A DNA stretch of 20,914 bases from Planctomycetota bacterium (GTDB taxonomy: Bacteria; Planctomycetota; Planctomycetia; Pirellulales; Lacipirellulaceae), in the NCBI GenBank assembly GCA_024278035.1, contig JAJRUA010000138.1, forward strand, positions 1 through 20,914, written 5' to 3'. Shown one piece after another: positions 1 to 10,357 of the stretch; position 1 is the first letter of the stretch; every line of letters begins with the position of its first letter. A program made the position numbers and the translations under genes. The notes below the pieces were generated by a model, which saw only the letters and a list, made by a program, of their open reading frames with translations, was not told where the DNA came from and ran no database searches.

Positions 1-3000
1 ACAAGGTTGTCGGTTCGTCCGCCCAATGCGGCCTCGGTGAGAACTTTGGTTGTCTCCTGGAAACTTGCGGCTGAGATGAACGACGAACTCTGAACCGATG
101 CCTTGGTAATACCCAGTAATTGAGTGACCGAGGTCGCCATCTTTGGCTTCGTCCCCTTAGCAATGTCCCCCCCAAGCGCCTCGATTTGGGCGTTGGCTTG
201 GTCGAGTACCGCTTTCGGAACGATCGCATCCACCGCGAACTCGCTATCCCCCTTATCGGTGATCTTGAGACAATCGCTAACCTCGCTATTCGCTTTACGG
301 AAATCGTATTTGTCGAGGATCGACCCGGGGAGCAAGTCCGTATCGCCCGGCGATTCGATCCTTACCTTCCTCAACATTTGCGAAACAATGATTTCGATGT
401 GCTTGTCATTGATTTCAACACGTTGACTACGATAAACGCTCTGAATCTCTCGTGTGAGGTATTGCTGAACGGCCTCTTCCCCCGAAACGGCAAGAATATC
501 ATGTGGCACGAGGGGGCCATCGACCAGCGAGTCACCCGCCCTAACAATGTCGCCCGTGTGAACTCGTAAGTGCTTGTTATGCGTCACGAGATGCTCGCGC
601 TCAATTCCGCTGTCGCTGCTGACAATGATCGAGCGTTTTCCACGTTTCTTCTCGGCAAGAATCTCTACTTTGCCATCAATCTCCGCAATAACGGCCGGAT
701 CCTTCGGCTTGCGAGCCTCAAAAATCTCCGTAACCCGAGGCAAGCCACCGGTAATATCCTGGGTACCGCCCGCTTCACGAGGCGTCTTAGCAACCAGGGC
801 ACCTGGCTTGATCTTGGTGCCTGCTTTGACTTCGATGTGAGCCTTTTCTGGCATGTAGTAGAAGTCAAGAATCTTTCCATCCTTCGGATCCTCTACCACG
901 ATCTGCGGATGCAGGTCGCCCTTGTGCTCCATAACGACGTATCGCATTTGGCCACTGGGATCCTTCTCGCCACGGATGGTCTCCCCTTCGATAAGGTCCT
1001 CATAACGGATGATGCCCGCCGTCTCAGCAAGAATGGGGATGGAGTGAGGATCCCATTCGCAAAGAACATCGCCCGCCTTAACGGCGTCACCTTCGCTGAG
1101 CTTAATGACCGCACCGGTCGGAATTTCGTATTTCTCGATTTCACGACCACGATCATCCACAAGAGCCAGTTCACCGTTGCGCCCAAGCACGACGAGGTTG
1201 CCCTCTTCGCTCTTCACTGCGTTGAGGTTGGCAAAGCGAACTTGTCCACCCTTCAGGGCCTTGATGTCACTCTGCTCAATGTCGCGCTGGCCAACACCAC
1301 CGATGTGGAACGTCCGCATCGTAAGCTGCGTGCCCGGCTCGCCGATACTCTGAGCGGCAATGATACCAACGGCCATCCCCTCTTCGACCAAAGAACCGGT
1401 TGACATATCCATGCCGTAGCAATGGCGGCAAATGCCGAGCGGTGCCATGCAGGTCATCGAACTGCGAACCTGGATTTTCTCCAGCCCCATCGCTTCGATC
1501 TTACGAGCAATTTCAGAAGTAATCATGCCACTTTCGGCGACAATCACTTCGTCGGTAATCGGATTGACGATGCTCTGGCGACTGACGCGGCCCTTGATCG
1601 ACTCGGCCAGGCCAACTTCGACCTTCTCTCCGCGGTAGATCACCCCCTTGGTGATGCCTTGGGTCGTGCCGCAATCGTCCATCGTGACAACTACGTTCTG
1701 TGCAACGTCCGCCAGCTTACGAGTCAGATAACCTGAGTCGGCCGTCTTGAGCGCCGTATCAGCCAAACCTTTGCGGGCACCGTGCGTCGAACTAAAGTAC
1801 TCAAGCACTGTTAGGCCTTCACGGAAGTTGGCCTTAATCGGTGTTTCGATAATTTTGCCTGACGGCTTAGCCATTAGGCCACGCATACCGCCAAGCTGAC
1901 GCATTTGTTCCACACCACCACGAGCGCCCGAGTGCGCCATTAGGTAGATCGGATTGACGTATTGATTGCCGCGATAATCGATCTCGAGAGCAGCCATCAT
2001 TTCGGCGGTAATTTCTTCGCGGGCGTGGGTCCACGCATCCAGCACACCGTTGTAACGCTCCCCTTCGGTGATAATACCGCGATGATATAGCTTGTTTCGT
2101 TTGAGCACTTCCTTCTCAGCCAAGGCGATGATCTTGCCCTTGCTGTCGGGCGTCACAAGATCGTCTGTACCGAAGGAAAGCCCGCTAAGCGTTGACGTTT
2201 TAAACCCAAGTTGGTTCATGTCGTCCAGCAGTTCAATCGTCATACGTCGACCGAGGAACTCGTAGCAGTCGCTAATCACCTTCGAGAGTTCGCCCGATCG
2301 CATGGCGACATTGTAGAAGGGCATTCCCTTGGGAAGCATCTGATTAAAGAAGATACGACCGACGGTTGTATCGATCACACGCCCTCGTTTTGACTCGTCC
2401 TGCATCTCTTCGCGAAGGATAACCTTCTTAGGCAAGCGAACCTTAACCTTGGCGTGGGTATGCACCTTGCCCACGGAATGGGCCATCTCAACTTCTTCGT
2501 AGGTGCTGAACACCATGCCGTCGCCGGGGGCTTCTGGCGCATCAAGCGTGATGTAATAGCAACCCATCACCACGTCTTGCGACGGAGTAATAATCGGGGC
2601 ACCGTTGGCTGGGCTGAAAATGTTATGTGTTGACATCATCAGCGTGTGCGCTTCGACCTGGGCCTCGATCGACAGTGGCAAATGGACCGCCATTTGGTCC
2701 CCATCAAAGTCGGCATTAAACCCCTTGCAAACCAACGGGTGAAGATTGATTGCATTTCCTTCAACCAGCATCGGCTCGAACGCCTGGATACCCATGCGGT
2801 GAAGCGTCGGTGCCCGGTTCAGAAGGACAGGGTGGTTCGTAATAACCTCTTCAAGGATATCCCAGACCTCTTCGTCCTTGCGCTCCAGCATCTTCTTGGC
2901 CGACTTGATCGTGTCGGCATGGCCAAGCTCTTTAAGGCGACGGATGATGAAGGGCTGGTAGAGTTCCAGCGCAATTTTCTTCGGCAAACCGCACTGGTGT

Positions 3001-4085
3001 AACTTGAGCCGCGGACCGACAACGATCACACTGCGTGCGGAGTAATCCACCCGCTTACCGAGCAAGTTCTCACGGAACCGGCCCTGCTTACCCTTAATCA
3101 TATCGGTAAGCGACTTGAGCGGTCGATTCGAGGAACCAAGCACGGGTCGCTTACAACGATTGTTATCAAACAGCGCATCCACCGACTGTTGAAGCATCCG
3201 CTTTTCGTTGCGGATAATCACTTCAGGAGCGTTGAGGTCAACCAGTTTCTTGAGCCGATTGTTCCGGTTAATGATCCGACGATAAAGGTCGTTTAGATCG
3301 CTCGTGGCAAAGTTGCCCGAGTCGAGCAAGACGAGCGGGCGTAGATCGGGGGGGATCACAGGCACAACGTCCATGACCAGCCACTCAGGCTTGTTATCTG
3401 AATCACGGATAGACTCGACCGTTTTAAGGCGGTTGATGAGGTCCTTTGCTTTTTGCTTGCTACCGGTCTCCTTGAGATCAACCCGAAGGTCTTCCGAGAG
3501 TTGTACCAAGTCGAGCGAGCCAAGCAGCTTACGAATCGCATCCGCCCCCATGCCCGCCTCAAAGGCTCCTTCGCCATACTCTTCGCGGGCGGCACGGTAC
3601 TCTTCTTCGGTCAGCATCTGCTGCTTTTCGAGCGGAGTATCGCCCGGATCGGTAACGACGTAATCCTGGAAGTAGATCACTTTCTCTAGGCTCGTCGTCT
3701 TCATCGCAAGCAACGACCCAAGCCGACTCGGCATCGCCTTGAAGAACCAGATGTGAACGATCGGCGCAGCGAGCTCAATATGGCCCATTCGCTTGCGACG
3801 CACACGGCTGTGAGTGACCTTCACCCCACACCGGTCGCAGATCATTCCCTTGTACTTCATGCCTCGGTACTTACCGCAGGCACATTCCCAGTCTTTTTCT
3901 GGGCCGAAAATACGCTCACAGAACAAACCGTCCTTCTCAGGGCGGTAGGTTCGATAGTTGATCGTCTCCGGCTTTTTGACTTCACCAAAGGACCAACTGC
4001 GAATGTCATGCGGCCGCGCCAGGCTAATTTTAACCGAGGCGTAGTCGTTGATCCGGTCGTAGTTCGAGGTCTCAAGTAGGCTCAT
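1..4085 (-). CDS. rpoC: DNA-directed RNA polymerase subunit beta' (partial, 3' end outside window)
   Basis: This is the catalytic beta' subunit of RNA polymerase; it makes RNA from NTPs in the core enzyme with beta, alpha and omega. The reading frame opens at an ATG at 4085 and stays in frame at every place I checked, to the window edge (about 1361 codons; the family usually has ~1400). The N-terminal zinc site shows Cys68, Cys70, Cys83 and Cys86. The Mg-binding motif NADFDGD sits at residues 457-463 (bases 2697-2717). The trigger-loop region around 1750-1900 contains [11 protein letters not shown] and [17 protein letters not shown]. The second zinc site (CRHCYG) is near 1410-1440. The last visible residues, including [18 protein letters not shown], match the usual C-terminal region, so only a short tail is missing. 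A Shine-Dalgarno AGGAG (4095-4099) lies 9 nt before the start. It follows rpoB by 69 nt and is almost certainly cotranscribed with it. Confidence 0.98.
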   Translation of the reverse strand, partial: MSLLETSNYDRINDYASVKISLARPHDIRSWSFGEVKKPETINYRTYRPEKDGLFCERIFGPEKDWECACGKYRGMKYKGMICDRCGVKVTHSRVRRKRMGHIELAAPIVHIWFFKAMPSRLGSLLAMKTTSLEKVIYFQDYVVTDPGDTPLEKQQMLTEEEYRAAREEYGEGAFEAGMGADAIRKLLGSLDLVQLSEDLRVDLKETGSKQKAKDLINRLKTVESIRDSDNKPEWLVMDVVPVIPPDLRPLVLLDSGNFATSDLNDLYRRIINRNNRLKKLVDLNAPEVIIRNEKRMLQQSVDALFDNNRCKRPVLGSSNRPLKSLTDMIKGKQGRFRENLLGKRVDYSARSVIVVGPRLKLHQCGLPKKIALELYQPFIIRRLKELGHADTIKSAKKMLERKDEEVWDILEEVITNHPVLLNRAPTLHRMGIQAFEPMLVEGNAINLHPLVCKGFNADFDGDQMAVHLPLSIEAQVEAHTLMMSTHNIFSPANGAPIITPSQDVVMGCYYITLDAPEAPGDGMVFSTYEEVEMAHSVGKVHTHAKVKVRLPKKVILREEMQDESKRGRVIDTTVGRIFFNQMLPKGMPFYNVAMRSGELSKVISDCYEFLGRRMTIELLDDMNQLGFKTSTLSGLSFGTDDLVTPDSKGKIIALAEKEVLKRNKLYHRGIITEGERYNGVLDAWTHAREEITAEMMAALEIDYRGNQYVNPIYLMAHSGARGGVEQMRQLGGMRGLMAKPSGKIIETPIKANFREGLTVLEYFSSTHGARKGLADTALKTADSGYLTRKLADVAQNVVVTMDDCGTTQGITKGVIYRGEKVEVGLAESIKGRVSRQSIVNPITDEVIVAESGMITSEIARKIEAMGLEKIQVRSSMTCMAPLGICRHCYGMDMSTGSLVEEGMAVGIIAAQSIGEPGTQLTMRTFHIGGVGQRDIEQSDIKALKGGQVRFANLNAVKSEEGNLVVLGRNGELALVDDRGREIEKYEIPTGAVIKLSEGDAVKAGDVLCEWDPHSIPILAETAGIIRYEDLIEGETIRGEKDPSGQMRYVVMEHKGDLHPQIVVEDPKDGKILDFYYMPEKAHIEVKAGTKIKPGALVAKTPREAGGTQDITGGLPRVTEIFEARKPKDPAVIAEIDGKVEILAEKKRGKRSIIVSSDSGIEREHLVTHNKHLRVHTGDIVRAGDSLVDGPLVPHDILAVSGEEAVQQYLTREIQSVYRSQRVEINDKHIEIIVSQMLRKVRIESPGDTDLLPGSILDKYDFRKANSEVSDCLKITDKGDSEFAVDAIVPKAVLDQANAQIEALGGDIAKGTKPKMATSVTQLLGITKASVQSSSFISAASFQETTKVLTEAALGGRTDNL

Positions 4086-4154
4086 AATTTAAGACTCCTA
4101 GGGAGCTGTTTTTAGGTTGAAGGGGATGAAGAACAGCAGGCAGAGCGGTTTGAA

Positions 4155-7100
4155 TTACAAACCCGATTTCTCAAGCTGCATGTTCAACCCCAAACCTCGA
4201 ATCTCGTTGGTAAGCACGTCGAAGCTGGCCGGGGTGCCCGCTTCGAGTGTGTTCTCGCCCTTCACCATCGACTCATAAATCTTTGTACGGCCTTCAACAT
4301 CGTCACTCTTCACGGTGAGCAACTCTTGCAGAATGTAAGCCGCACCGTAGGCCTCAAGGGCCCACACTTCCATCTCGCCGAAGCGTTGGCCACCGAATCG
4401 CGCTTTACCACCTAGCGGTTGCTGTGTGATAAGCGAGTAGGGGCCCGTGCTGCGGGCATGCACCTTGTCGTCAACCAAGTGGTGCAGTTTGAGCATATAG
4501 ATGTAGCCGACTGTCGTCTCTTGTTCGAGCGGCTCACCCGTACGACCATCGTTTAGCTTTGCCTTGCCATGACGTGGCAAACCGGCCTCTTCAAGGCAAT
4601 CATTGATCTCTTTTTCCGAAGCACCGTTGAAAACAGGTGTCACGGCCCGGAAGCCTAGCTTGGATCCGGCCCAACCAAGGTGCGTTTCCAAAATTTGCCC
4701 CACGTTCATCCGGCTCGGAACCCCCAGCGGGTTGAGCATGATTTGGACGGGCGTGCCATCCGGAAGGAAGGGCATGTCCTCGACGGGCATGATTTTTGAG
4801 ATCACACCCTTATTTCCGTGACGGCCAGCCATCTTGTCACCGACAGAGATGACCCGCTTCGTCGCGATATAAACCTTTACCATTTGCAGCACTCCACTGC
4901 GAAGCTCGTCGCCTCGCTTCATGCTGTTGAGGGCACGGTCACGAGCGTCAAGGGCCTCTTCGACTTTGGGCCACAGGTCCTTATGAACCTTCTCGACTTC
5001 TTTCTGCCGCTCGGGGCTTCGGATGTCGAGCTGATCGAGTCGGAACTTGGCCGCCTGTTCGGAAACGAACTTCGGGTCTTGCTCATGGACAAGGCTATTG
5101 CCATCGTCGTCGGTGAGTTTCTTCTTGAGAACGTCCTCAATAGCAGAAATCAATTCGGTGAACGCTGCCGTGATCTTCTCAGCCCCGTCCGCTTCGGCTG
5201 CTTTGAGAGAACGCTCAAACTCTTGTCGCTCTTCTTCCGTAAGGCTCATTCGGCGCGAGAATTTCTGCGTGTCAATCACAATTCCTTCACAGCCCGACGG
5301 GACTTCGAGTGAATCGTTCTTGACGTCTTCGCCAGCACGGCCAAAAATGGCGTGCAATAGTTTTTCTTCCGGAGTGAGCTCGGTCTTCGACTTGGGCGAG
5401 ACCTTGCCGACCAAAACATCCCCGGGGCGTACGAAAGTACCGATGGAGACAATGCCCGCTTCGTTTAAGTTGCGAAGCATTTTCTCGCTAACATTCGGAA
5501 TGTCACGAGTGAACTCTTCGCGCCCAAGCTTGGTCTCACGAATCTCAACATCGAACGCCTCAATGTGAATCGAGGTGTACGTATCCGTGTGGACCAATTC
5601 CTCTGAAAGGATAATCGCGTCTTCGTAGTTGTACCCCTCGAAAGACATGAACGCGACAAGCACATTGCGGCCCAGCGCCAGGTCACCTTGCCAAGTGGCG
5701 GCACCGTCGGCAATCACTTGGCCCTTTTCGACTTTGTCGCCCGGCTTGACGATCGGCTTTTGGTTTTGGCAAGTTCGTTCATTAAGGCCAACAAACTTGC
5801 GCAGATGATGCACTTCGGGTCCAATCTCGATCCGGTTGGCATCGGCATAGGTGACTGTTCCCTTATGGCCTGCACGAACGAGCAAGCCAGATTGCCTAGC
5901 AATGTCCAGCTCCAGCCCCGTCCCCACAATCGGTGGCTCAGCCACCAGCAGCGGAACGGCTTGTCGCTGCATGTTCGAGCCCATCAACGCCCGGTTGGCG
6001 TCGTCGTGCTCAAGGAAAGGAATCAAACCTGCCGACACGCCGATCATCTGGCTTGGCGCAACATCAATGTACTGGAGTTGGTCAATGGGAACCGAGCTAA
6101 AGTCGGCCCGATAACGAGCCACGATCATGCCGCTTGAGTCGGCCTTAATTAGGCCATCTTTCATCGGCAAGTCCGCCGAGGCGACATAGGCATCGTGCTC
6201 TTCGTCCGCTCGAAGCCAAACAAACTCATCAATCAGCTTGCCCTTCTGAACTTTCTGGTAGGGCGTGACCAAGAAGCCGTAGTCATCGACCGAGGCGTAC
6301 ATTGCGAGGCTGCTAATCAGGCCAATGTTCGTTCCTTCCGGGGTCTCAATCGGACAAATACGCCCATAGTGCGAAATATGCACGTCACGAACCTCAAAGC
6401 CTGCCCGCTTACGGTTAAGACCACCCGGGCCAAGGGCTGAGAGCCGGCGTTCATGCGTGAGCATCGAGAGCGGATTCGTTTGGTCTACCACCTGCGACAA
6501 CTCACCTCGGCCAAAGAAATACTCGATCGCCGCTGAGATGCTCTTCGGATTGATAAGGCTACGGGGAGTCATGTCCTCCACGTCCTTTAGGCTCATCCGC
6601 TCCTGAACGGTGCGGCGTAGCTTGAGGAAGCCCTTACGAAGTTCATCGCCGGCCAATTCATCAATCGTTCGCAGACGCCGGTTGCCAAGGTGGTCGATAT
6701 CATCGGTGTACATCTCAGGGTCGTTAGCACAGAGCCCTAACACGTACTTGACCGCGCTGATTAAGTCTTCCGAGCGAAGGATCATTTCCTCTTCCGAAAC
6801 TTTCAGATCAAGCTTCCGATTGATACGGAAACGCCCAACGCGCCCAAGGCGATAACGGTTCGAGTCAAAGAATTTTTCCGTAAAGAGCGTTCGCGCTTTT
6901 TCTAGTTGCGGCGGATTGCCGGGGCGCAAGCGTTGGTAGATTCGCAGCAACGCTTCTTCATGGCTGCTCGTCGTGTCGTCCGCCATGGCATTAAGCAAGT
7001 GGGGCGAGGGGGGCGGGTCCATCACCGTAATCGACTTAATGCCTGAGGTGCAAATCACCTCGGCTGTGTTTTTGGATATCCGATGGCTTCCTTCCAGGAT

Positions 7101-7880
7101 GATCTCACCCGCTCGGTCACTACCGACCGGATAGACAATATCCTCAACAGCGACCTTGCCTTCAATCTTCTGGACACTTCGACCATCGACGATCTTTTGC
7201 TTCGTCACGTCGTAAAACGCACGAAGGATGTCGGCATCGAGAGAAAACTCGGGGCCCATCGCTCGAATCAGAGTCGTGATCGAAAACTTTCCGCTCTGAT
7301 CGATACGAACCGTGATGCTATCCTTCTTGGTCGAGTTAACTTCGATCCAGCTTCCTCGCTCAGGAATCACACGGCAGGAGTAAACCTTGCGGTCCCCCGC
7401 TTCGATCTCTGAAACAAAGTCAATACCTGGACTACGGTGAAGCTGGCTCACCACGACGCGCTCAGCACCATTGATGATGAACTCGCCGCCTCCCATCATG
7501 ATCGGCAGATCGCCCAGATACACCTCTTCCTCGATCGGCTCCCCTCGATTGAGGCGGAGCCAAATGCGCAGTGGCCGACCGTAGGTCAAACGCAACTGCC
7601 GGCACTCGTCCGACTCGTAGCGAGGCTTGCCCAGTTCGTAACGCAAGTACTCAAGCGTTACGGACTTGTCGTAGCTCTCGATCGGAAAAATCTCGCGAAG
7701 AACCGCCTCGAGCCCTTCGTCCTTTCGCTTCTCAGGGTTCGTCTGCCCGTCGTATTGCAAAAAGCGGGCGTAGCTGACGGTTTGGATTGCCGTGAGGTCA
7801 GGAAGGGCGTACCCGACTCGGTCACTACCGAAGGTACGCATTTCCGGTGTGTGCAAGCGGCGCTGAGCAGTAACGGCCAT
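4155..7880 (-). CDS. rpoB: DNA-directed RNA polymerase subunit beta
   Basis: This is the beta subunit of RNA polymerase (1241 aa, a normal length for a form without the large E. coli insertions). Landmarks in order: [15 protein letters not shown] at ~138-152 in the beta lobe; the rifampicin-binding segment at ~455-490 ([26 protein letters not shown]); [19 protein letters not shown] at 504-522; [11 protein letters not shown] before the hybrid-binding region; and [17 protein letters not shown] from residue 1014. The residues equivalent to E. coli Asp516, His526 and Ser531 are kept (D466, H476, S481), so the drug pocket looks sensitive-type, but Asn518 is replaced by Thr468. A GGAG at 7892-7895 lies 11 nt before the ATG. 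A 327-nt structured gap separates it from rplL upstream, and rpoC follows. No truncation or frameshift is visible. Confidence 0.99.
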   Translation of the reverse strand: MAVTAQRRLHTPEMRTFGSDRVGYALPDLTAIQTVSYARFLQYDGQTNPEKRKDEGLEAVLREIFPIESYDKSVTLEYLRYELGKPRYESDECRQLRLTYGRPLRIWLRLNRGEPIEEEVYLGDLPIMMGGGEFIINGAERVVVSQLHRSPGIDFVSEIEAGDRKVYSCRVIPERGSWIEVNSTKKDSITVRIDQSGKFSITTLIRAMGPEFSLDADILRAFYDVTKQKIVDGRSVQKIEGKVAVEDIVYPVGSDRAGEIILEGSHRISKNTAEVICTSGIKSITVMDPPPSPHLLNAMADDTTSSHEEALLRIYQRLRPGNPPQLEKARTLFTEKFFDSNRYRLGRVGRFRINRKLDLKVSEEEMILRSEDLISAVKYVLGLCANDPEMYTDDIDHLGNRRLRTIDELAGDELRKGFLKLRRTVQERMSLKDVEDMTPRSLINPKSISAAIEYFFGRGELSQVVDQTNPLSMLTHERRLSALGPGGLNRKRAGFEVRDVHISHYGRICPIETPEGTNIGLISSLAMYASVDDYGFLVTPYQKVQKGKLIDEFVWLRADEEHDAYVASADLPMKDGLIKADSSGMIVARYRADFSSVPIDQLQYIDVAPSQMIGVSAGLIPFLEHDDANRALMGSNMQRQAVPLLVAEPPIVGTGLELDIARQSGLLVRAGHKGTVTYADANRIEIGPEVHHLRKFVGLNERTCQNQKPIVKPGDKVEKGQVIADGAATWQGDLALGRNVLVAFMSFEGYNYEDAIILSEELVHTDTYTSIHIEAFDVEIRETKLGREEFTRDIPNVSEKMLRNLNEAGIVSIGTFVRPGDVLVGKVSPKSKTELTPEEKLLHAIFGRAGEDVKNDSLEVPSGCEGIVIDTQKFSRRMSLTEEERQEFERSLKAAEADGAEKITAAFTELISAIEDVLKKKLTDDDGNSLVHEQDPKFVSEQAAKFRLDQLDIRSPERQKEVEKVHKDLWPKVEEALDARDRALNSMKRGDELRSGVLQMVKVYIATKRVISVGDKMAGRHGNKGVISKIMPVEDMPFLPDGTPVQIMLNPLGVPSRMNVGQILETHLGWAGSKLGFRAVTPVFNGASEKEINDCLEEAGLPRHGKAKLNDGRTGEPLEQETTVGYIYMLKLHHLVDDKVHARSTGPYSLITQQPLGGKARFGGQRFGEMEVWALEAYGAAYILQELLTVKSDDVEGRTKIYESMVKGENTLEAGTPASFDVLTNEIRGLGLNMQLEKSGL

Positions 7881-8087
7881 AATTTTGCCTACTCCATTGA
7901 AACAGGAGTCATTGAAACGAGAAAACAGGGGAGGGGGCAGCTAGAAACACCGTCACCAGCGGCACGCAGGGCGCGTACCGGGAGCGATAGGCTACGGCGC
8001 GTACCAACGCGTCGGACGAGAGGTTCTCGCTGCAATCGGGAGGGAAAACTCATGCAAACAGATATGAGAGAAAGCGGATCGGGGTTG

Positions 8088-8135
8088 CACGGAGGTGTTG
8101 TCAACCTTCACTTCGGCTGACAACCACCTGCCGTG
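8088..8135 (-). promoter_or_regulatory. Bulged long stem-loop between rplL and rpoB (attenuator or processing-site candidate)
   Basis: The arm at 8088-8103 (cacggaggtgttgtca) pairs with 8118-8135 as three helices, cacgg/ccgtg, aggtg/cacct and ttgtca/tgacaa, broken by two single-base bulges, around a 14-nt loop. On the transcript it lies ~210 nt before the rpoB start. No T-run follows it, so it is not a standard intrinsic terminator. RNase III-type processing or partial attenuation is the more likely role. Confidence 0.5.
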
Positions 8136-8146
8136 TGTATCCCAAC

Positions 8147-8192
8147 GCTGAGCGGAGGTCGTACACACAGGACGGTACGAACCTCGCTCAGC
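8147..8192 (-). promoter_or_regulatory. Second strong stem-loop downstream of rplL
   Basis: The arm at 8147-8164 (gctgagcggaggtcgtac) pairs with 8175-8192, with 17 pairs in three helices (gctgagcg, aggt, cgtac) and one unpaired base on each arm, around a 10-nt loop. It lies 15 nt past the rplL stop. There is no T-run next to it. It may protect the 3' end of the ribosomal-protein message or mark a cleavage site between the rpl and rpo parts of the transcript. Confidence 0.5.
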
Positions 8193-8202
8193 ACGCGTAG
8201 CA

Positions 8203-8220
8203 CTCGATCACTTGATCGAG
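8203..8220 (-). promoter_or_regulatory. Hairpin spanning the rplL stop codon
   Basis: The sequence ctcgatc-actt-gatcgag forms a perfect 7-bp stem with a 4-nt loop; the TGA stop of rplL (8208-8210) lies at the edge of the loop. It adds to the two stem-loops just downstream. It may be simple mRNA 3'-end structure. Confidence 0.35.
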
Positions 8221-8633
8221 GCACTTGCGCCTGCTTCTTCCAATTCTGCCTTGAGCTTCTCGGCATCTTCCTTCGAGACACCTTCTTTGATTTTCCCAGG
8301 AGCCCCTTCGACAGCTTCCTTGGCTTCTTTGAGGCCAAGACCTGTTGCCGAGCGAACCACCTTAATCACGGCAATTTTCTTGTCGCCGAAGCTATCGAGA
8401 ATCACATCGAATTCCGTCTGCTCTTCAGCGGCTTCACCACCGCCATCACCAGGGCCAGCGGCCATAACGACAGCACCACCACCGGAGGCTGGCTCAATGC
8501 CGTGAACATCTTTCAGGTAGTCGCTCAGTTCTTTGGCTTCCTTGAGAGTTAGGCCGACAATTTTGTCGCCCATCTCTTTAGTTGCGTCAGAGAAAGAGGT
8601 TTCTGGGGCATCTACTACTGCTGCATCGCTCAT
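8208..8633 (-). CDS. rplL: Large ribosomal subunit protein bL12 (L7/L12)
   Basis: This is the flexible stalk protein that recruits translation GTPases (EF-Tu, EF-G, IF2, RF3) to the ribosome and is present in several copies bound to L10. The N-terminal dimerisation helices are at ~20-48 ([15 protein letters not shown]), followed by a Gly/Ala-rich hinge at ~50-70 and then the globular domain at ~72-141 with [21 protein letters not shown] and [13 protein letters not shown]. The frame is open up to 8669, but I place the start at 8633 (MSDAAV). An AAGG at 8642-8645 is 8 nt before that ATG but only 2 nt before the alternative ATG at 8639. The result is 141 aa, slightly longer than the usual ~125 because of the N-terminal extension. 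It sits in its standard place after rplJ. Confidence 0.95.
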   Translation of the reverse strand: MSDAAVVDAPETSFSDATKEMGDKIVGLTLKEAKELSDYLKDVHGIEPASGGGAVVMAAGPGDGGGEAAEEQTEFDVILDSFGDKKIAVIKVVRSATGLGLKEAKEAVEGAPGKIKEGVSKEDAEKLKAELEEAGASASIK

Positions 8634-8653
8634 TTTCATTGCCTTTTTCGGTT

Positions 8654-8667
8654 GAGGCCGGCTGGCC
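8654..8667. repeat. Copy 1 of gaggccggctggcc repeat
   Basis: This is the first of two identical 14-nt copies 65 nt apart in the rplJ-rplL gap. This copy is followed by aatt, so the dyad is incomplete (only ggcc/ggcc pairs around the centre). It lies just upstream of the rplL start. Confidence 0.5.
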
Positions 8668-8718
8668 AATTCGGACTGCCTACAGGCACCACGACAGGGG
8701 CGCCCACAAACAACAGGC

Positions 8719-8734
8719 GAGGCCGGCTGGCCTC
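8719..8734. repeat. Copy 2 of the repeat, completed as a hairpin
   Basis: The same 14 nt occurs here and is extended to a full inverted repeat, gaggcc-ggct-ggcctc (6-bp stem, 4-nt loop). It may be RNA structure in the rplJ-rplL spacer or a dispersed genomic repeat; the window alone cannot decide. Confidence 0.5.
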
Positions 8735-8857
8735 TGGGTCGGTCAAAAACTATAGGAAAAACCGGCTTGGCAATCGCTGCTAGGGCTGCGCCACAACCGC
8801 TTCGTTGGTCTCTTGTTTCTACGCTGTGTCTCTTCGCGTCTCTTTACACTGCGTTCT

Positions 8858-9376
8858 CTACTCTTCTTCACCCTTCTGTTTCACTTGGCTTGCAAGCAAC
8901 TTGCCGGGACCAAGCAATTGGGCAGAAAGCGTCATCGCCGGGCCCATGATTTGACGCGATATCGTACTCAGCATCTCTGCACGGCTTGGCCACTTGCTGA
9001 CTTCTCGCACGTTCTCGGCCGAAAGCTTCTCACCGCCGAGAGCGCCGCTCACTGCCTTTAGTGTTCCGGACTTATCCTCCTTAATCGCCGAAGCAATTTC
9101 CTTGGCCAGGGTAACGATATCTTCGCCACCCCAGGCGGCTGTTAGCGACCCTCCTTCTCCTGCAAACGCGGGCGCTAGAGCCGTCCCCTCGGTTGCCCGA
9201 CGAGCAAGGCTATTCTTCACCACCATCAGGTGCATGTCTTTCTCTCGGAAACGCTTCCGAAGAACGACGCTATCCTCAGCTTCCATGCCAACCATATCGA
9301 TCACCAACATCTCTTCCACACCATCCCAGCGGCTGGAGATATCTTTGACCATCAGGTCTTTAACGTATTTACTCAT
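8858..9376 (-). CDS. rplJ: Large ribosomal subunit protein uL10
   Basis: This protein (172 aa, a typical length) anchors the L12 dimers to the GTPase-associated region of 23S rRNA. The N terminus MSKYVKDLMVKDISSRW, the segment MHLMVVKNSLARRATEGT (~50-67) and the C-terminal helix that binds L12 dimers (from ~135 on) follow the family layout. The start is the ATG at 9376, with only a weak purine-rich site (gaaaga) upstream. The rplA-rplJ gap is just 75 nt, short for the classical L10(L12)4 autoregulatory leader with its transcription-control hairpin, and I could not recognise that leader. Control may instead act at the long rplJ-rplL gap or elsewhere. Confidence 0.97.
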   Translation of the reverse strand: MSKYVKDLMVKDISSRWDGVEEMLVIDMVGMEAEDSVVLRKRFREKDMHLMVVKNSLARRATEGTALAPAFAGEGGSLTAAWGGEDIVTLAKEIASAIKEDKSGTLKAVSGALGGEKLSAENVREVSKWPSRAEMLSTISRQIMGPAMTLSAQLLGPGKLLASQVKQKGEEE

Positions 9377-9451
9377 CGAACTGATCTTTCAGGCTTAAAA
9401 GGTTTCTTGAACTTACGGAGGGCTTCCGAGGTGAAAACAATCGCGGATGAC

Positions 9452-10141
9452 TTACACCGCTAACCGTACGCTGGGGCTCATCGTGGCACTAAGATGCGTG
9501 CCTTTCAGGTAAGCTCCCTTCACCGCCGCAGGCTTCATGCTGACCACGAGGTCAACAAACGCCTGGATATTGTCAACGAGCTTGTCTTCGTCGAAACTCA
9601 ACTTGCCGACAATCGCTTGGACGTTGCCACCTTTGTCGTTTCGAAACTCGACTTTACCTGCCTTGTATTCACCGATGGCGGTCGCCACGTCGGGCGTTAC
9701 CGTGCCAGCACGGGGCGAGGGCATCATGCCGCGAGGGCCAAGCACCCGGCCCAACGGGCCAACGACCTTCATCATATCGGGCGTGGCGATACAGACATCG
9801 AAGTCGGTCCAACCACCTTGGATTTTCTTGGCGAGATCCTCATCACCAACATGATCAGCACCCGCCTCTTCGGCAGCCTTCGCTGCGGCGCCCTTGGCGA
9901 AGACAACGATGCGTTGCTTCTTACCAATGCCGTGAGGCAAAACGATTGATCCACGGACGATTTGGTCCGCTTGGGTGTGATCGACTCCGAGTCGCATGGC
10001 GATTTCGACCGATTGGTCGAACTTCGTTCCATCGAACTTCTTGAGAACTTTTACGGCTTCGGCAAGTGGCAATTCCCCTTCCGTCCGCTTGGCCGTGAGG
10101 GCCTTCATCCGTTTTTTGAGCTTATTTGGTTTCTTTGGCAT
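9452..10141 (-). CDS. rplA: Large ribosomal subunit protein uL1
   Basis: This protein (229 aa, family-typical) forms the L1 stalk at the E site and helps release deacylated tRNA. In many bacteria it also represses its own operon by binding a 23S-like mRNA site. The Lys-rich start [15 protein letters not shown] is followed by the two-domain fold, with [38 protein letters not shown] and [18 protein letters not shown] (roughly 130-150). It closes with [16 protein letters not shown]. An AGGATG-type ribosome site lies ~8 nt before the ATG. The 216-nt gap upstream is unusual, since rplK and rplA are nearly adjacent in most bacteria, and it may hold the L1 control site. Confidence 0.98.
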   Translation of the reverse strand: MPKKPNKLKKRMKALTAKRTEGELPLAEAVKVLKKFDGTKFDQSVEIAMRLGVDHTQADQIVRGSIVLPHGIGKKQRIVVFAKGAAAKAAEEAGADHVGDEDLAKKIQGGWTDFDVCIATPDMMKVVGPLGRVLGPRGMMPSPRAGTVTPDVATAIGEYKAGKVEFRNDKGGNVQAIVGKLSFDEDKLVDNIQAFVDLVVSMKPAAVKGAYLKGTHLSATMSPSVRLAV

Positions 10142-10357
10142 TGCTTCATCCTACTTCTTGTTAGCGCCCCCTTCAGCGAGGCTTATTTTAGGAGAAGTGT
10201 GGTTCAAACCGCCCGTGACGAGCTAAGCTCGCTTTGGCGTCCCACCTTCTATTTTTTCTCTGTGCTCTTTTCGTCGCCCTTTTCGGCCCGTTTGCTGGGC
10301 GTCCTGCTTTCTGACTAAGGCTTTGTTTGACCGGCAAGAAAGCAACTCTCAACTAAA
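10142..10357 (-). other. Extended rplK-rplA spacer (possible L1 regulatory leader)
   Basis: This 216-nt gap has no gene that I can support. On the transcribed strand it contains a gcgagc-tta-gctcgt hairpin (10218-10232, 6 bp with one G-U), a gccc/gggc pair nearer rplK and a purine-rich run (gagaaaaaatagaagg). L1 normally represses translation through a leader that copies its rRNA site. I could not fold this region well enough to claim that site. Confidence 0.35.

Larger units (their letters stand above)
7881..8207 (-). other. Structured rplL-rpoB intergenic region
   Basis: This 327-nt stretch has no gene that I can support; the open frames crossing it are overhangs of frames antisense to the neighbours. 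It carries two strong stem-loops, plus a third over the rplL stop codon, all listed separately. It also has a 10-nt direct repeat (ggcgcgtacc) at 7970-7979 and 7996-8005. In E. coli the equivalent gap is of similar size and holds an attenuator and an RNase III site that lower rpoBC expression relative to the ribosomal proteins. The same role is plausible here but is inferred from position and structure only. Confidence 0.6.
8634..8857 (-). other. rplJ-rplL intergenic region with a repeated palindromic element
   Basis: This 224-nt gap is long for rplJ-rplL, which is usually well under 100 nt. It holds no supportable gene. It contains two copies of a 14-nt element, listed separately, and on the transcribed strand a T-rich patch with TATAGT near 8748-8753. 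That patch has only a TTGCCA 13 nt upstream of it, which is too close for a normal promoter. Regulation of L12 dosage relative to L10 could reside here; this is inference. Confidence 0.4.

Noticed and set aside
120..1736. Chain of plus-strand open frames over the rpoC end
   Set aside because: The minus-strand rpoC frame has conserved zinc-site, trigger-loop and C-terminal motifs throughout this stretch. The plus frames are shadows.
7437..8120. 227-codon plus-strand frame starting inside rpoB and running into the rplL-rpoB gap
   Set aside because: Most of it is antisense to rpoB, the gap portion is low in sense and rich in Arg, and no ribosome site or domain is visible.
8748..8775. TTGCCA and TATAGT as a promoter for rplL
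   Set aside because: The spacing is only 13 nt, too short for a sigma-70 promoter.
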